The position numbers and the translations under genes are program-made. From contig NC_088318.1 in assembly GCF_910592395.1 (NCBI RefSeq), forward strand, positions 18,972,349 to 19,036,348: a stretch of DNA of 64,000 nucleotides. Direction: 5' to 3'. A model generated the notes under the pieces. It saw only the letters and a list, made by a program, of their open reading frames with translations. It was not told the DNA's origin and did no database searches. The stretch is from Lineus longissimus. Its lineage: Eukaryota > Nemertea > Pilidiophora > Heteronemertea > Lineidae. Below are positions 11,401-24,153 of this stretch, in pieces (position 1 is the first letter of the stretch; each line of letters starts with the position of its first letter).

Positions 11401-14400
11401 AGGGTGCGGAGACCACGTTTGTAAGACTTGAGTGAGGGTTTTGGAGGGTGCGGAGACCACGTTTGTTAGACTTGAGACTTGAGTGAGGGTTTTGGAGGGT
11501 GCAGAGACCACGTTTGTTAGACTTGAGACTTGAGTGAAGGTTTTGGAGGGTGCAGAGACCACGTTTGTTAGACTTGAGTGAGGGTTTTGGAGGGTGCGGA
11601 GACCACGTTTGTAAGACTTGAGTGAGGTCAAACACTTGATTGGTGCTTGTATAAAGTTAAGATTTTACTGATAGCACTATTGTATGACTAACCTCCTGAT
11701 ATCTACATGTCCCACACATAGGTTTCTAACCTCACTCATAGCTTGTCGCTGTAGTAACCAGAGTTAGCTTTTCACTGTGGCTGTTTGTGTCTGTGTTGAC
11801 TAACTGCACTGAAATGTTTTTGATCAAGCGTGATTTTGAGTAAATGAGGCGGTTGTTGTCACAAAGTTTGTCGTAACGTTCGCCAGTGGCATTGCCTTTG
11901 TTTGAGATGGTTTTGTGTAAGTGGTAGCGTGGCTGATGGGTCTACTCCTGTATTACCATAGACATATTTCTGTGTTTTATCATGGGTTCAAGTAATCAGA
12001 ACTAGAAACAAACATCAGAACATTGTTCTTGCACATTACTTCAGAGTCTTACTCAGGTTAACTTGTAACCTAGATGCAGTGATGTGTTTGCTGGCTTTCT
12101 TAGTACCATACAACATACGCACGCTATAGTTATTTGAAACATCCACACATTTACATGTAACTCTACAGTTGTTCTTAGTCTTACACGTAACTAGTTTTGG
12201 TGTTGTCTAACTGAACGTTTCCAGCTAAATTTATCTTGATGTCATGAGGAAATGTAATTGTTGAATCCCCCTTATGATCATTTTAATTGGTCCCCTTTCA
12301 GTTGTTCACTACCATGCCCTCCTTGGCCTCCCCCGTCAACACATGTCCTCCAGAACACACAGTTCTCCCGTTCCAAAAACACAGAAATGGTCGTTGTTTT
12401 GCCCACAGCACAAACACATTTTCAGTCATATAGATAAAAGCTGTACACAGGATTTGTAGTAAAATATGGCTTCTTAAGGACATGTCTAGATCTATAGCCT
12501 AAACTTTTTAAAACTCCTTGAAAAAATATCTTTCTTTGATTTTTGCTGGCAATCTTTCAATTTGAATGAGTTTCGTAAGACATTCAAACAAAACCTCTCC
12601 TGCCCCAAGAATGAAGTTTCAGAACAAAATGGTTTTCAAGAAGTAATGTGTGATGTTGGTTGATTGCAGGGCCGATGGCCTCCAACTCACAACTTATGAT
12701 GAGCCAATCGAATGGTTACACTCCATCCACCTCTCAGCATCAGCCGCCCATGATGTCTAATTCATATAATCAACAACAGCAACAACAAATGAACATGATG
12801 TCGCCGCAACAATCGGGGACGATACCATCGTCACAGCAACAAGGAATGATACCACAACAGCAAAATATGATGTCATCGCAACAGTCGGCAATGCCGCAAC
12901 AAAATATGATGTCATCGCAACAGCAAATGGTGTCTGCGAACCAGCAGCCTGCTATGTCGGGTCAGCAACCGCCAAATATGATGTCACCTAGTCAGAACAG
13001 TGTGTCCCAGAATCGTAAACAGTCAGCATGGTCAGCGATCGCTGATCAGTTGTCATCTGGGCCGGGTACAAACCAAAAAGGTAGGCAAGCCAACCCGTGG
13101 CATAGGATGAGTCCTCGCACACACTTGATCACCATCAGAATATTGGCTTCTGGCTTTGGTTTGCAGTTCATTGTCTTCATAGCTTGCTTTATTTATCAAA
13201 AGGCTGTCTTAAAATGGAGGAAAAATGTCAATAAGCACGAAAAAGCCACTGCACTCTTGCTTAACCAGGTGTTGGATTGGCTGCTTGTCCCTCCTTGAGT
13301 GTTCCTAACTCCTCTCATCTCGTGAATGTCTCCTCTCCTGTCTCTCTCTATACTCAGTTTACTAACACCTCAAATCTGAATGAAATCTAAACTATTTTTT
13401 GCAGTTAAAGATCTTGTTAGTGTTACATCTAATCTTTTTCTGCTTTCTCTGAAGCATACTCTAAAACAACACATTTTGTTCAGCTAGCTGTGATAAAACC
13501 CTCTAACTGTGGTTTGATATTGGTGGTGTCAACCTGTTACACCATTGACTGCAGTAGGCCTTGAGTCGTGTCTGTGGTTGGAGATATTGGTGGTGTCAAC
13601 CCGTTACACCATTGACTGCAGTAGGCCTTGAGTCGTGTCTGTGGTTGGATATTGGTGGTGTCAACCCGTTACACCATTGACTGCAGTAGGCCTTGAGTCG
13701 TGTCTGTGGTTGGATATTGGTGGTATCAACCTGTTACACCATTGACTGCAGTAGGCCTTGAGTCGTGTCTGTGGTTGGATATTGGTGGTATCAACCTGTT
13801 ACACCATTGACTGCAGTAGGCCTTGAGTCGTGTCTGTGGTTGGATATTGGTGGTATCAACCCGTTACACCATTGACTGCAGTAGGCCTTGAGTCGTGTCT
13901 GTGGTTGGATATTGGTGGTGTCAACCCGTTACACCATTGACTGCAGTAGGCCTTGAGTCGTGTCTGTGGTTGGATATTGGTGGTATCAACCTGTTACACC
14001 ATTGACTGCAGTAGGCCTTGAGTCGTGTCTGTGGTTGGAGATATTGGTGGTGTCAACCTGTTACACCATTGACTGCAGTAGGCCTTGAGTCGTGTCTGTC
14101 TGAAGACAACTCACCTGGTTTATGCAAATACTGTAAAAAATCCATTGGATCCATTTGATGTATGTTGTACTAGGAGATGAACTCTAAGCTACTTGTTTCC
14201 AGGTGCAATGCCAGCTAATAACCAGATGATGATGGGCACCCAGCAAGGCCCCTACAACACTCAGAACCAACCACCACAGGCACAGATGGGTCAGCAGAAC
14301 AACTACAATCCTGCCATGGGCCAGCAGCCGCCACAGCAAGGTGCGCCACCTAGCCAGCCGATGATGAATCAAGCAGGTATGAAGATAAGCCGGTCCACCA

Positions 14401-17400
14401 CGGACCAGTTGTCTTCAAAAATCAACAGTAAGCTTAATAAAACTCAAGGTAGGAGACGATCTAACCAGCAAGCCTGTCTCACTGAATGGACAATGGGGGC
14501 ACAGCGCTCCTTTTCTTGGACGGTATTCAGATTAGTTACTATTTTATTGTCCTTTTCTTAAACAAGAGCTTTGTCAAGCGTATAGTCTTCATTGTTTTCA
14601 TGTCATTTTCCATGTCTCTGTCAACACGATCAATGATGAATCATGAGACAGGCATCGTGCAGTAGCCCTGTAGTTGGTGTATCCATGGTGACTCACACTC
14701 ATGTTCACTGTGTGTGAAGACCAACTCCCAGGTCCCTGACAAGTAACCATCAGCCGATTTTCTTCTGAGTATTTCTATTGATCAGCATGATACCCATTGT
14801 TTGAAATTCTCCAACCTCTTCTTCTACAAAATGTGACTACTCTTTTCAACATAATTGTCAACACTCTGACATGAAAGTAGTTCCCTGAAATGTGGGTAAA
14901 CAGTCCGGTGACAGTTACAACTTCTACTTATAACACTGTCTCCTTCCTGTAAAATGAAGTTCTGATGAAACGGAGGATTTTTTCATTTTTCATTTTTCCC
15001 ATCATCATGTGTATTTAGTTGACCTAAAACAAGTCCATATAATCATTGTTGCCTTAGTTAGCATTTTGTTGCCAGTGTACATTGATAGAGACAGGCTTAA
15101 ACCTCTGGATGTCACCCATACTTCACATAGTCTTCTTGTTCACATCATGTGCTCTTGTGTCAGGAAGCAAATGTAAGGGAGTGACATTTGGCTGAGATGA
15201 GATTTATACATACCATCTCTTCTACTGAATCATCCTCTCGTAACACACACTCCATCCCCAACGGCATGACAAGGTTGTTGCTAATAGAACTGGCTGATCA
15301 TTTCTGGCTGTCATAGCTCTTTAAAACTGCCAGGGCCAAGAATTCTGGGCCCAAAGACAGCCGGCTTAGAAAGCACCAGCTGTGTCAGTCAGTCTTGTCT
15401 GGCCTCATATTTAGTGACAGCCCTGTATCCATTGTAACCACCTGTGAACTTCTTATGTTGGCAGGAATTACCGGATCGAGCCATTTGAGACTGCAGTCCA
15501 GCATGTCCATCGTGAATGGCACCCGATCTATTCATATTTTCACCACCTTAAGTATACACTGTGCACTCATACTTGTATGCACCATATAGATTCGCCAACT
15601 GTCTTTCAGCATGGTCCTCTCTGGTCTTTGGAATGATACTTGCCATGATTTGGGTTGAAATAACCATAAACTACTCGTACAAGTAGCCTGTGGTAAACAG
15701 AAAAGGACACTTGTATGTTTTGAGTGATAATATTGGTAAATCACACTCGTGAAAAACATGAGTCACACTTGGTGGTGGAAGCCCGCTCGACCTGTGGTCT
15801 CCTGGGTTCCCTGGACACCTGCAGTGCCATCTTAACGTCATCAAGCTAACAGTTCATTATTTTGCTAGGTTCGATGCCAATGAATACCCCGGGACCAATG
15901 CCTGGACACCCTAACTACGTCTCTTCATCATCACAACAGCCACCAATGTCCGCCCAGAACAACTTCGGCGGCCCGATGCCACAACAACAACCAAATCTGA
16001 TGAGTCAGCAAGGTAGGAAGATGAACTGGTCGGGCACTGTCGCCGAACAGTTATCTTCTAAACTGATTGCTAAACAAAACGCTCAGAATAAAGGTACGGT
16101 AAGCTTTCCCATCAAACCTGTCTCAGCTTAATGTCCAGTGGCGCCACCACACTGGAAGCAACAACGAAAATCTCGGGTTCTTCGTCAAATTGATGACAAG
16201 GTGGTATGTGATGAAATATCCAGAAAAACACTATTGATCTTAGTCGACTATTGTGGCAAATCACACCCAAAAATCATTGTGCAGTTTTGAGGCCAATCAA
16301 CATCATCAAACATGATATACTTGTCTGGTTATGCCTAATTCAACTTGCTCTCCATGGAAATCCCACAATATCTCAGCCCAGCCCACCCAGCCCGCCCCTC
16401 CTTTCAAAATCCATTGCCAATATACTCATGCCCTGTCAAGGTGGTAGATAAGTGATAGTGAAAGTATATGAAAAGCCTCATATGTTTGGTGCTTATATTC
16501 CAATGAGACATAAAGTGAACGCCATGGGAAAGTCTTACCTTTGCTTTCTGTAGAACTTGACAAAGTTAGTTTTGATATTAGATACTAGAATCCCTTTTCT
16601 TTCTAATTCCTTTAGTTATCTCATGCATGGTTTCCTTTGCTTGTACTGTACAGCATTAGCCTTGCCTGGTTATTAATATTAGTCTAACTTCACATGACAA
16701 CCTTCATTTGTTTTACTAATCCAGTTTCTATGACAAGTCGATGCCTTTGATTGTCGCTTCAATCTTGATTCATCTGACTAAACTGAGACCACTAGTCTGT
16801 TTGGGTGGCCTACCAGTCAACTAACTCCACTTCTAGAGCCCAGAGAATGTAACAAGTAGGCCAAAATGTTGCTCATGCGAAATTGCCCCTCACCCACTGA
16901 AGTGATGAATGACCTTGGCCAGCAAGTTGCCCGTCTCATTATACTTCATGAGATATGCATCTTTTAAGCGAGATACATGTACCACATGAGTTTGAACTAA
17001 TTCTGTTAGCTTTGATAAGGAGGCATATTTTTGCAAAACTTCTGGTGTGTGTGACTTTTTTGGTAGTGTTTGATTATGATAGCTTTGCTTAGCAAGTATT
17101 TTGACTTGATTTACCCTAACCTTGTGTGTTGAGTTTCCTTTTTCCCACCCAATGTACATTAACACGAGACAGGTCTTTGTTTATTCCAAGGTCAAGGTTA
17201 ACTTGATCTCTTGCTTTACTGATGTCACCTAAAGTTCACTCTGAAAGGCATTCTCTTCCCAACCAGTGCCATACTGCCCTCCCACAGACCAGATATGGAC
17301 AGAGCAAAGGCATTCTCTTCCCAACCAGTGCCATACTGCCCTCCCACAGACCAGATATGGACAGAGCAAAGGCATTCTCTTCCCAACCAGTGCCATACTG

Positions 17401-20298
17401 CCCTCCCACAGACCAGATATGGACAGAGCAAAGGCATTCTCTTCCCAACCAGTGCCATACTGCCCTCCCACAGACCAGATATGGACAGAGCAAAGGCATT
17501 CTCTTCCCAACCAGTGCCATACTGCCCTCCCACAGACCAGATATGGACAGAGCAAAGGCATTCTCTTCCCAACCAGTGCCATACTGCCCTCCCACAGACC
17601 AGATATGGACAGAGCAAAGGCATTCTCTTCCCAACCTGTGCCATACTGCCCTCCCACAGACCAGATATGGACAGAGCAAAGGCATTCTCTTCCCAACCAG
17701 TGCCATACTGCCCTCCCACAGACCAGATATGGACAGAGCAAAGGCATTCTCTTCCCAACCAGTGCCATACTGCCCTCCCACAGACCAGATATGGACAGAG
17801 CAAAGGCATTCTCTTCCCAACCTGTGCCATACTGCCCTCCCACAGACCAGATATGGACAGAGCAAAGGCATTCTCTTCCCAACCAGTGCCATACTGCCCT
17901 CCCACAGACCAGATATGGACAGAGCACGCCATGGACACTAGATTGTCTGATTTCAGTGGTTTGTTTGGCCTTGATGGGAGTGTGAGCAGGTTGGGTTCAG
18001 ATTGGTAGTCTCCAATGTTGCACAATTAGGCAATTTGGTATAACTCAACTTGGCAATTTGAAATCTTTCTCACACGAGTTTCTGTGAGGTTTCAGAGAAA
18101 ATTCTTCAACTTGGTGAAACTTAATCTGGTTCACCTGGTTTGGGTCTATATTGCCGGCCTATTAATGATAATGGAGACTGTGTGAACCTTAGGTGATATT
18201 AGTCATTTCATTTACTGTTTTTCATGTTGGTTAGTTTAGCAGCATACTGTAAACATGATCATATTTGCATGCCCATTATTCATGCTTAAGGACAGAGGTT
18301 CCGTTGTACAACAAAGATGGGAAACCTTTTAAGACAAATTTCCTCAATGGTCTGAATCGTATGTGCAACTTCGAGATTCATCAAGAGCCCTTTTCTAAAC
18401 CAGGTCCAATGATGAGCAACCAGAGTAACTTGCAGGCCCCGTTCAACAACATGAGTCAGCAGAACAATGGCTTCCCCAATCAACAACAGCCGATGATGTC
18501 ACAGTCTCAGCCGATGATGTCACAGCAGTCGAATATGAACCCACAGATGATGTCACAGGGGAATAATGGGAGTAACCCGTTGATGTCTCGTGGGCAGATG
18601 CCGCCACCCTCCTCTTATAGGAGGTCACCTTCAACAGGTAAGTTCTTGGATCTCATTCAATGACACCGTCCTCTTATAGGAGGTCACCTTCAACAGGTAA
18701 GTTCTTGGATCTCATTCAATGACACCGTCCTCTTATAGGAGGTCACCTTCAACAGGTAAGTTCTTGGATCTCATTCAATGACACCGTCCTCTTATAGGAG
18801 GTCACCTTCAACAGATAAGTTCTTGGATCTCATTCAATGACACCGTCCTCTTATAGGAGGTCACCTTCAACAGGTAAGTTCTTGGATCTCATTCAATGAC
18901 ACCGTCCTCTTATAGGAGGTCACCTTCAACAGGTAAGTTCTTGGATCTCATTCAATGACACCATCCTCTTATAGGAGGTCACCTTCAACAGGTAAGTTCT
19001 TGGATCTCATTCAATGACACCGTCCTCTTATAGGAGGTCACCTTCAACAGGTAAGTTCTTGGATCTCATTCAATGACACCGTCCTCTTATAGGAGGTCAC
19101 CTTCAACAGGTAAGTTCTTGGATCTCATTCAATGACACCATCCTCTTATAGGAGGTCACCTTCAACAGATAAGTTCTTGGATCTCATTCAATGACACCGT
19201 CCTCTTATAGGAGGTCACCTTCAACAGGTAAGTTCTTGGATCTCATTCAATGACACCGTCCTCTTATAGGAGGTCACCTTCAACAGGTAAGTTCTTGGAT
19301 CTCATTCAATGACACCATCCTCTTATAGGAGGTCACCTTCAACAGGTAAGTTCTTGGATCTCATTCAATGAAACCCTTTGGGTAGTAGACCCTTTATCTA
19401 TTGCCAGAAGCTCTAGATTCATTCAAGTGATTGCTCTGTTTACTCAGCAATTGACTGCAAACAGCATGGATATGCCAGGGGCTGTGAAGTGTGTCAGAAG
19501 CACAAGTGACTTGCCACCAAATCTGTCGAGGGTTGGTCCTTGGTATTTCGAGGCATTGATGGTAAATAATGAAGTCTTCTAGACATACTTGGGCAGGTGA
19601 CGGCATCACAAATGATAATTAGTAATTATAGGACATACACCTAAATAAATCGAGTTTTTGAATCACGCAATGGAATTGATTTTTGTTTTGCAGGTCCCCA
19701 ATTCCAGGGCCAAGTCCCACAGAACTTCAATAGCCAGATGAACCAAACGAACTTTCCCCAGGGAAACTTTAACCAAGGAAACATGCAAGGACAGTTGCAG
19801 TATCAGAATCAGCAAGGATTTCAATATCGTGGCCAGAACCCCATGCAAGCTCAAATGTCGAGGCCAATGGGTCAAGGTCAGGTGCCGAGTCAAATGGGTC
19901 AAGGCCAAATGAACCAAGGTCAGATTGGCAACCCAATGGCTTCGTCAATGCCACAAGGACCGAATAATAACGGACAGGTACCAATGGCTGGATCACAAAT
20001 GCCCAATCAGATGGGTTCACGTCTGCCCAACATGGCTCAGAACTCTGGCCAGATGCTTCCTAATATGGTACCGACGTCTGCTGGTACGGACTCTAATGTG
20101 CCTAATTCAATGCCACAGTCGTCAATGGGCCAAATGGCACAACCGCCCATGAGCGGGCAAGGACAGATGGTCTCGAGTAATGTGGGATCTCAGATGTCCC
20201 AAGGACAGATGCAGCAGCCGAACATGCCTCAAGGCCAGATGGGAGGTCAGATGCCAAACCAAGGTCAAGCTTTTGGCTATATCCAAAATCAGTTCTGA
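8470..20298 (+). CDS. SS18: SS18-family BAF chromatin-remodelling subunit
   Basis: SS18 (SYT) is a subunit of the BAF (SWI/SNF) nucleosome remodeller. Nine exons fit: 8470-8538, 8858-8934, 9224-9311, 9516-9618, 12670-13080, 14203-14448, 15869-16093, 18404-18637 and 19694-20298, giving 685 residues in frame. Exons 1-3 encode the SNH domain: RGK...QASIQK, MLDENNQLIQTIVDYQNRGK, then NLVYLATIADSNQN, the family's best-conserved block. The rest is rich in Gln, Met, Asn, Ser, Pro and Gly, as in the QPGY region, but has very few tyrosines (QYQNQQ, QYRG, GYIQ). It is longer than human SS18 (418 residues). Exons 5-8 are all phase 1-1 with lengths divisible by three, and they resemble one another (see findings). 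Splicing of the low-complexity exons is inferred from sites and frame, so optional exons and alternative donors are likely. Confidence 0.88.
9961..11632. repeat. 44-bp minisatellite in an SS18 intron (about 37 copies)
   Basis: The unit starts TTTTGGAGGGTGCGGAGACC and is repeated head to tail for 1.67 kb. Most copies are identical; some carry a 7-bp duplication (ACTTGAG) or single changes (TGCGG/TGTGG/TGCAG). It lies in the long intron between the fourth and fifth SS18 exons. Open frames on the opposite strand here are by-products of the repeat. Confidence 0.97.
13516..14098. repeat. 65-bp minisatellite in an SS18 intron (9 copies)
   Basis: The unit begins GATATTGGTGGTGTCAACCC and contains ACTGCAGTAGGCC. 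Two copies have a 2-nt insertion (GAGATATT). It lies in the intron before the exon at 14203. Confidence 0.96.
14377..14448 (+). other. Possible alternative exon end in SS18 (QLSSK cassette)
   Basis: Within the SS18 exon 14203-14448, GCAG|GTATGA at 14376/14377 is a plausible internal donor in phase 1. Using it would remove 72 nt (24 codons) in frame, including the TTDQLSSK motif. A parallel site precedes 16013-16093 (CAAG|GTAGG, 81 nt, VAEQLSSK) and a weaker one precedes 13015-13080 (66 nt, IADQLSS). Confidence 0.5.
17244..17927. repeat. 62-bp minisatellite in an SS18 intron (11 copies)
   Basis: The unit begins AAAGGCATTCTCTTCCCAAC. Copies are almost identical; three have CCTG in place of CCAG. 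Because 62 is not a multiple of three and the unit has few stops, long open frames appear in several frames on both strands. They are not genes. Confidence 0.97.
18611..19370 (+). repeat. 59-bp array duplicating an SS18 splice donor (13 copies)
   Basis: The unit runs from CCTCTTATAG through GAGGTCACCTTCAACAG and GTAAGTTC, so it copies the 3' end of the SS18 exon 18404-18637 plus its donor and the start of the intron. Starts run from 18611 to 19319 at exactly 59 bp. Eleven copies keep CAG|GTAAGT and two read CAGATAAG. Each downstream copy has both an acceptor-like CTTATAG and a donor, and so resembles a 17-nt micro-exon. Confidence 0.95.
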
Positions 20299-20958
20299 GG
20301 CTCATGACATTCATCTTCTGAATTTTCACATCAGAAGTAAGGTTTTGCCCAATAACATACCAACCCTTCATATTGATTAGTTTTCTACAAATTTTGTCAA
20401 AAAATGCCAAAAATGTATTGGTGGAAAATGTTTTCATGGTTGAATTGGCTAAAACCTTGCTCTTGAATGTATTTGATGTTTTTCTTGAATCAAGGAAATC
20501 AGTTTTGTACATGTGGTGACTTTGTGGGAGCAGAACAAGCTCCACCGTTGATTTCCTAACTGTATAAGAGTTGGGAAAAGGTGATTCCCTGCAGAGCGGA
20601 TTCGATTGGCTAAATAGAAATCATTGCAGTGCTAGATGTTTACAAGCAGTTTCTTTTCACGGCTGAGAAGTTACAATAGCTTTGGAAAGGTATACTTGGA
20701 TATTTTCTTTGTAAGATAATACTCTACACATTCCCATTGTGATGATATTGGTGTGGATTGGGAATTCAATTGGAAGGAATGAGGTAAATGATATCTATGG
20801 CCATTTGATTTATAAACAACAAAATTATGAGTCTTTAAAAGACAGCAGACAGTAAAAAAATGCATTTATTTATAAAAGCAGCCTTGATGACAAAAAATGC
20901 ATTTAAATTTCAGCTTGTTTGTAGTTTTTCGAGACTTTTGTATATAAATCTTCATGTG

Positions 20959-21098
20959 TAGACTTGGCAGATCTAGTGTCAACACTCCTGTGGTAGACTT
21001 GGCAGATCTAGTGTCAACACTCCTGTGGTAGACTTGGCAGATCGAGTGTCAACACTCCTGTGGTAGACTTGGCAGATCTAGTGTCAACACTCCTGTGG
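20959..21098. repeat. 35-bp tandem repeat (4 copies) in SS18 3'UTR
   Basis: Four head-to-tail units starting TAGACTTGGCAGATCTAGTG; one copy has ATCGAG in place of ATCTAG. Confidence 0.93.
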
Positions 21099-21712
21099 TA
21101 GTTTCACCGAGGATAGTCTTGGTTTAATACCGGACCCGAGATTGGTGCAGATGTGGTTGCATCTCGTCTCTTACCTCAATTAAAACAGTCTTAAGGCCAT
21201 CTCAGAGGTGAAAGACTATCCTCGGCCTGTTAAGAATGTGTACATTTCTATACAAACTATGTTTTCATGTCTACACTTTCTCAATTGTAAATCCATTTTA
21301 AAATAATGGCAGTTTTGGTAGTGAATCCTGTACAGGTTTAGTGTACACATATCCTCAGTAGCAAAAGTAATCTGTAGAACATGTTGGCGGGGGGGGGGGG
21401 GTTATCTGAAGTTTGCCACGTGCCCTTTCCATGGTTGAGGTATGTGATAGAGATTCCAAGTGTAGTTGAGGTGTACACCTGACCAGCACTAAATGTACAG
21501 TGCTCAACACTAGGGATATACTGTGGGTACTCGTCATGCCACAAGCCCCTTTGGTCTATTATTGGACTGTGGTTGAGCCAAGAAACGGTTGACTCCAACA
21601 CCCAGTCACCAAAGCATTCTTGTCACTAAGGATAATGTCGTTTGTCGTCATGCCAGCCTACCTATCGTGCCAGAATGTTTCATAATCATGTAAAGTGGTG
21701 TAAAAGATCTGA

Positions 21713-21718
21713 AATAAA
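21713..21718 (+). terminator. Poly(A) signal, likely SS18
   Basis: AATAAA on the plus strand 1.4 kb after the SS18 stop. Earlier sites cannot be excluded. Confidence 0.4.
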
Positions 21719-21735
21719 ACTGTAAAGTCTATTTG

Positions 21736-24153
21736 ATTGTTCCGAGTTGCTCATGTTGTCTTTGGCTAAACTGCTTATTTGGCTCTGTATATGCAAAACG
21801 GTAAGGAAATGTGCGACTCCACCCGATGGCAGATGACAGACCGCTTGTGATTGGTAGAGTCCCGAGTATATGAAGTGCCTCATGGAGCAGAGCATGTGAT
21901 TCTTGAGATGTGTTACACCAGGATGATCTTGAGCCAAGCCTTGTTTATTTATTGGAGGAGTACTAATGAAGTCTATTGATCGCAATAGGTGTCTCCACCA
22001 TTACTTGCGATCACCAGGACCAACCCAGTTCCCTATTGACTGGGCATATGTACATGTGGGTTAGCGGTTCCTTGAGGCCATCAACTGCTACCAATACTCT
22101 CCCTTTAAAGGGAACATTGGGAGCTGCTGAGAAAGCTCTCATTCATAGTAATGTTTGTACCTGCTTCATGCAAGAGGCATTCAGATGTGGATGCACAAAA
22201 GGTTCTTGGAAGTTAATAGTGTGTGTTTCCATCTGTGGAACTACTGTCTCTTGGATGTCCTCAGAAACTGACCATTGCTGTTGAACCATATCTGATCATC
22301 CCTAAACTATGGTGTGAATCATCAGTGAAGAAACAAGTGGAATATTTAAAGTCATTTATTTAGTCCTATTAGAAGATAAGCCAACAATTTCCTCAACTTT
22401 TCAGGATTTCAACCAAATCAGTGTTTCAAACTGTGTATGGGATACACTAAAAAACCAGAAACACTGATTTACTTAACCTTGACTCGATACCCTATGACTG
22501 AGCCTTAAACTCTGCAATTGTTCTGTAATTGGCCCTTTAAGCACTGCTTCCAAACATCAACTTTGTGTAAAGCCTTCTTCATTCAGAAAACTCAATTTAT
22601 AACACAAACTAATCCTCAAAACCACAATCTAGTCATACTTACTCAGACTTGTTGTCGTCAAATTATCAAAACTAAAAATGTCAATTGAGTAGTGATAGAT
22701 AACCTAACTTTTCCTATAAAGGTTTTTACAACTAATACTGATTCATAGGTACATGCAGAATGGTGATAGATAGGAACGTAACATAATACAAGAGACCTCA
22801 CTGAATTTGTTTCACAAACTCGTACAATGTAGATTACGATGAATTGTAAGATAATGATACAGTCCTCACTATGAAACAAAATAAGGCATAGGTGGAGCCA
22901 TTGATAACTAAGCAATCTCTAAAGAGCACGAAATAATATTATAATGTTAGACAAATGTCACAACTGGGACAAACACGTATTGTAAAACTATATAAATGGG
23001 TGAGTTCACATCGTCTGTGTCAGAAATTTGAAGCAGATATGTTGTGCTTATGACTGTCGACTGACAGACTGTTAAATGCCATGATATGTGTATGTGTCGG
23101 GTTGAGTCTAACTGATTTGTACAACATTCTCATAGCAAATTATTTGAAGGACATTTCAAAGTCTGCTTGTGCCAGCATAACTTTACAAAACCAATTTCAA
23201 AGAACTTTACATTTTGGACGAGAAAAACATTTGTGTTTCTAAGCTGAATGAACTCCTCTGAAAACATTGCCTTTATACCGGTCTTTTAATTATTGGTTGA
23301 ATGATACAAGTTGGCTGATTGATTGTGCAAACATTCAAAAAGAAATGTACATATCAAATGCTTAAATGTATACACATCAACTGTGTAATGTACATGTCAA
23401 CTGTATAATGTATATGTCAAAAGGTCAAAATGCTCATGGCAACTGTAATGTACATGTCAACGGTAAAATGTACATATAATATAACAAGTCAAATGTTGAA
23501 ATGTACATCGATGGCCAACGTATAGAATAAATGTACAAATGCACCAAGAGACATTATCAGAGGGAACACTAACAAACTGGGCCGCCACTGCTCAGCAGTA
23601 AGTTAACATGGATTAGTAGAAGCAGCTAGGACCAGAGAGTTTCATCACAGCTTTGATATATTCAATTTCTCCTATATGTACTGTACAAGTATCCTAACAC
23701 TGGACTCCAGGCATCATTTGAACTCGCTTTGTTTATTTCTTTTTACAAGTTCAAGTGTCAAATTGTTCCAGTAGGATATTAACTGCTCCCATTCGGAGAA
23801 ATCCAACACAGCGTATTCATATATTTATATTCCAATTCTGATATTGCCTAAAAATCCCATATATTTTCATGATATGATTTGGCTGGGATGCGATATCCTC
23901 TAAAAGACAGGAATTACATACAATTAGCATTTTGTGCATTGTTTGGCAAACCTGTTACTATTGTAAACCACCCTTCCTGCATGAAACCAAACATTCATAT
24001 TGTCACATTAATTTCTATTTACAAATCCTGCAACAAAATGCAACTTCTTTATAAGATAAAATATGCACTTGATACATGATTTTCCTTACATTTTGATACC
24101 GAGGTCAGTCACCAGAAAAACATGATGTCAGCTCAGACACCTCCTTTCATGCC
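21736..24153. other. Convergent intergenic region SS18 / carbonic anhydrase
   Basis: AT-rich, with no recognised coding exon. Around 23340-23480 there is a degenerate run of TGTACATGTCAACTG-type units. A minus-strand AATAAA at 22355-22360 could serve a long 3'UTR form of the carbonic anhydrase. Confidence 0.4.

Larger units (their letters stand above)
20299..21735 (+). other. Probable SS18 3'UTR
   Basis: AT-rich non-coding sequence between the SS18 stop and an AATAAA at 21713. It contains a 35-bp tandem repeat, an inverted repeat (21107-21120 with 21212-21225) and a G-run at about 21389. No coding frame was recognised. Confidence 0.5.

Noticed and set aside
9961-11632. CRISPR-like appearance of the regular arrays
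   Set aside because: Units abut directly with no unique spacers and the DNA is eukaryotic; these are minisatellites.
17225-18025. Long open frames on both strands across the 62-bp array
   Set aside because: The unit has no stop in several frames, so every shift stays open. The frames have no independent start, domain or splice evidence.
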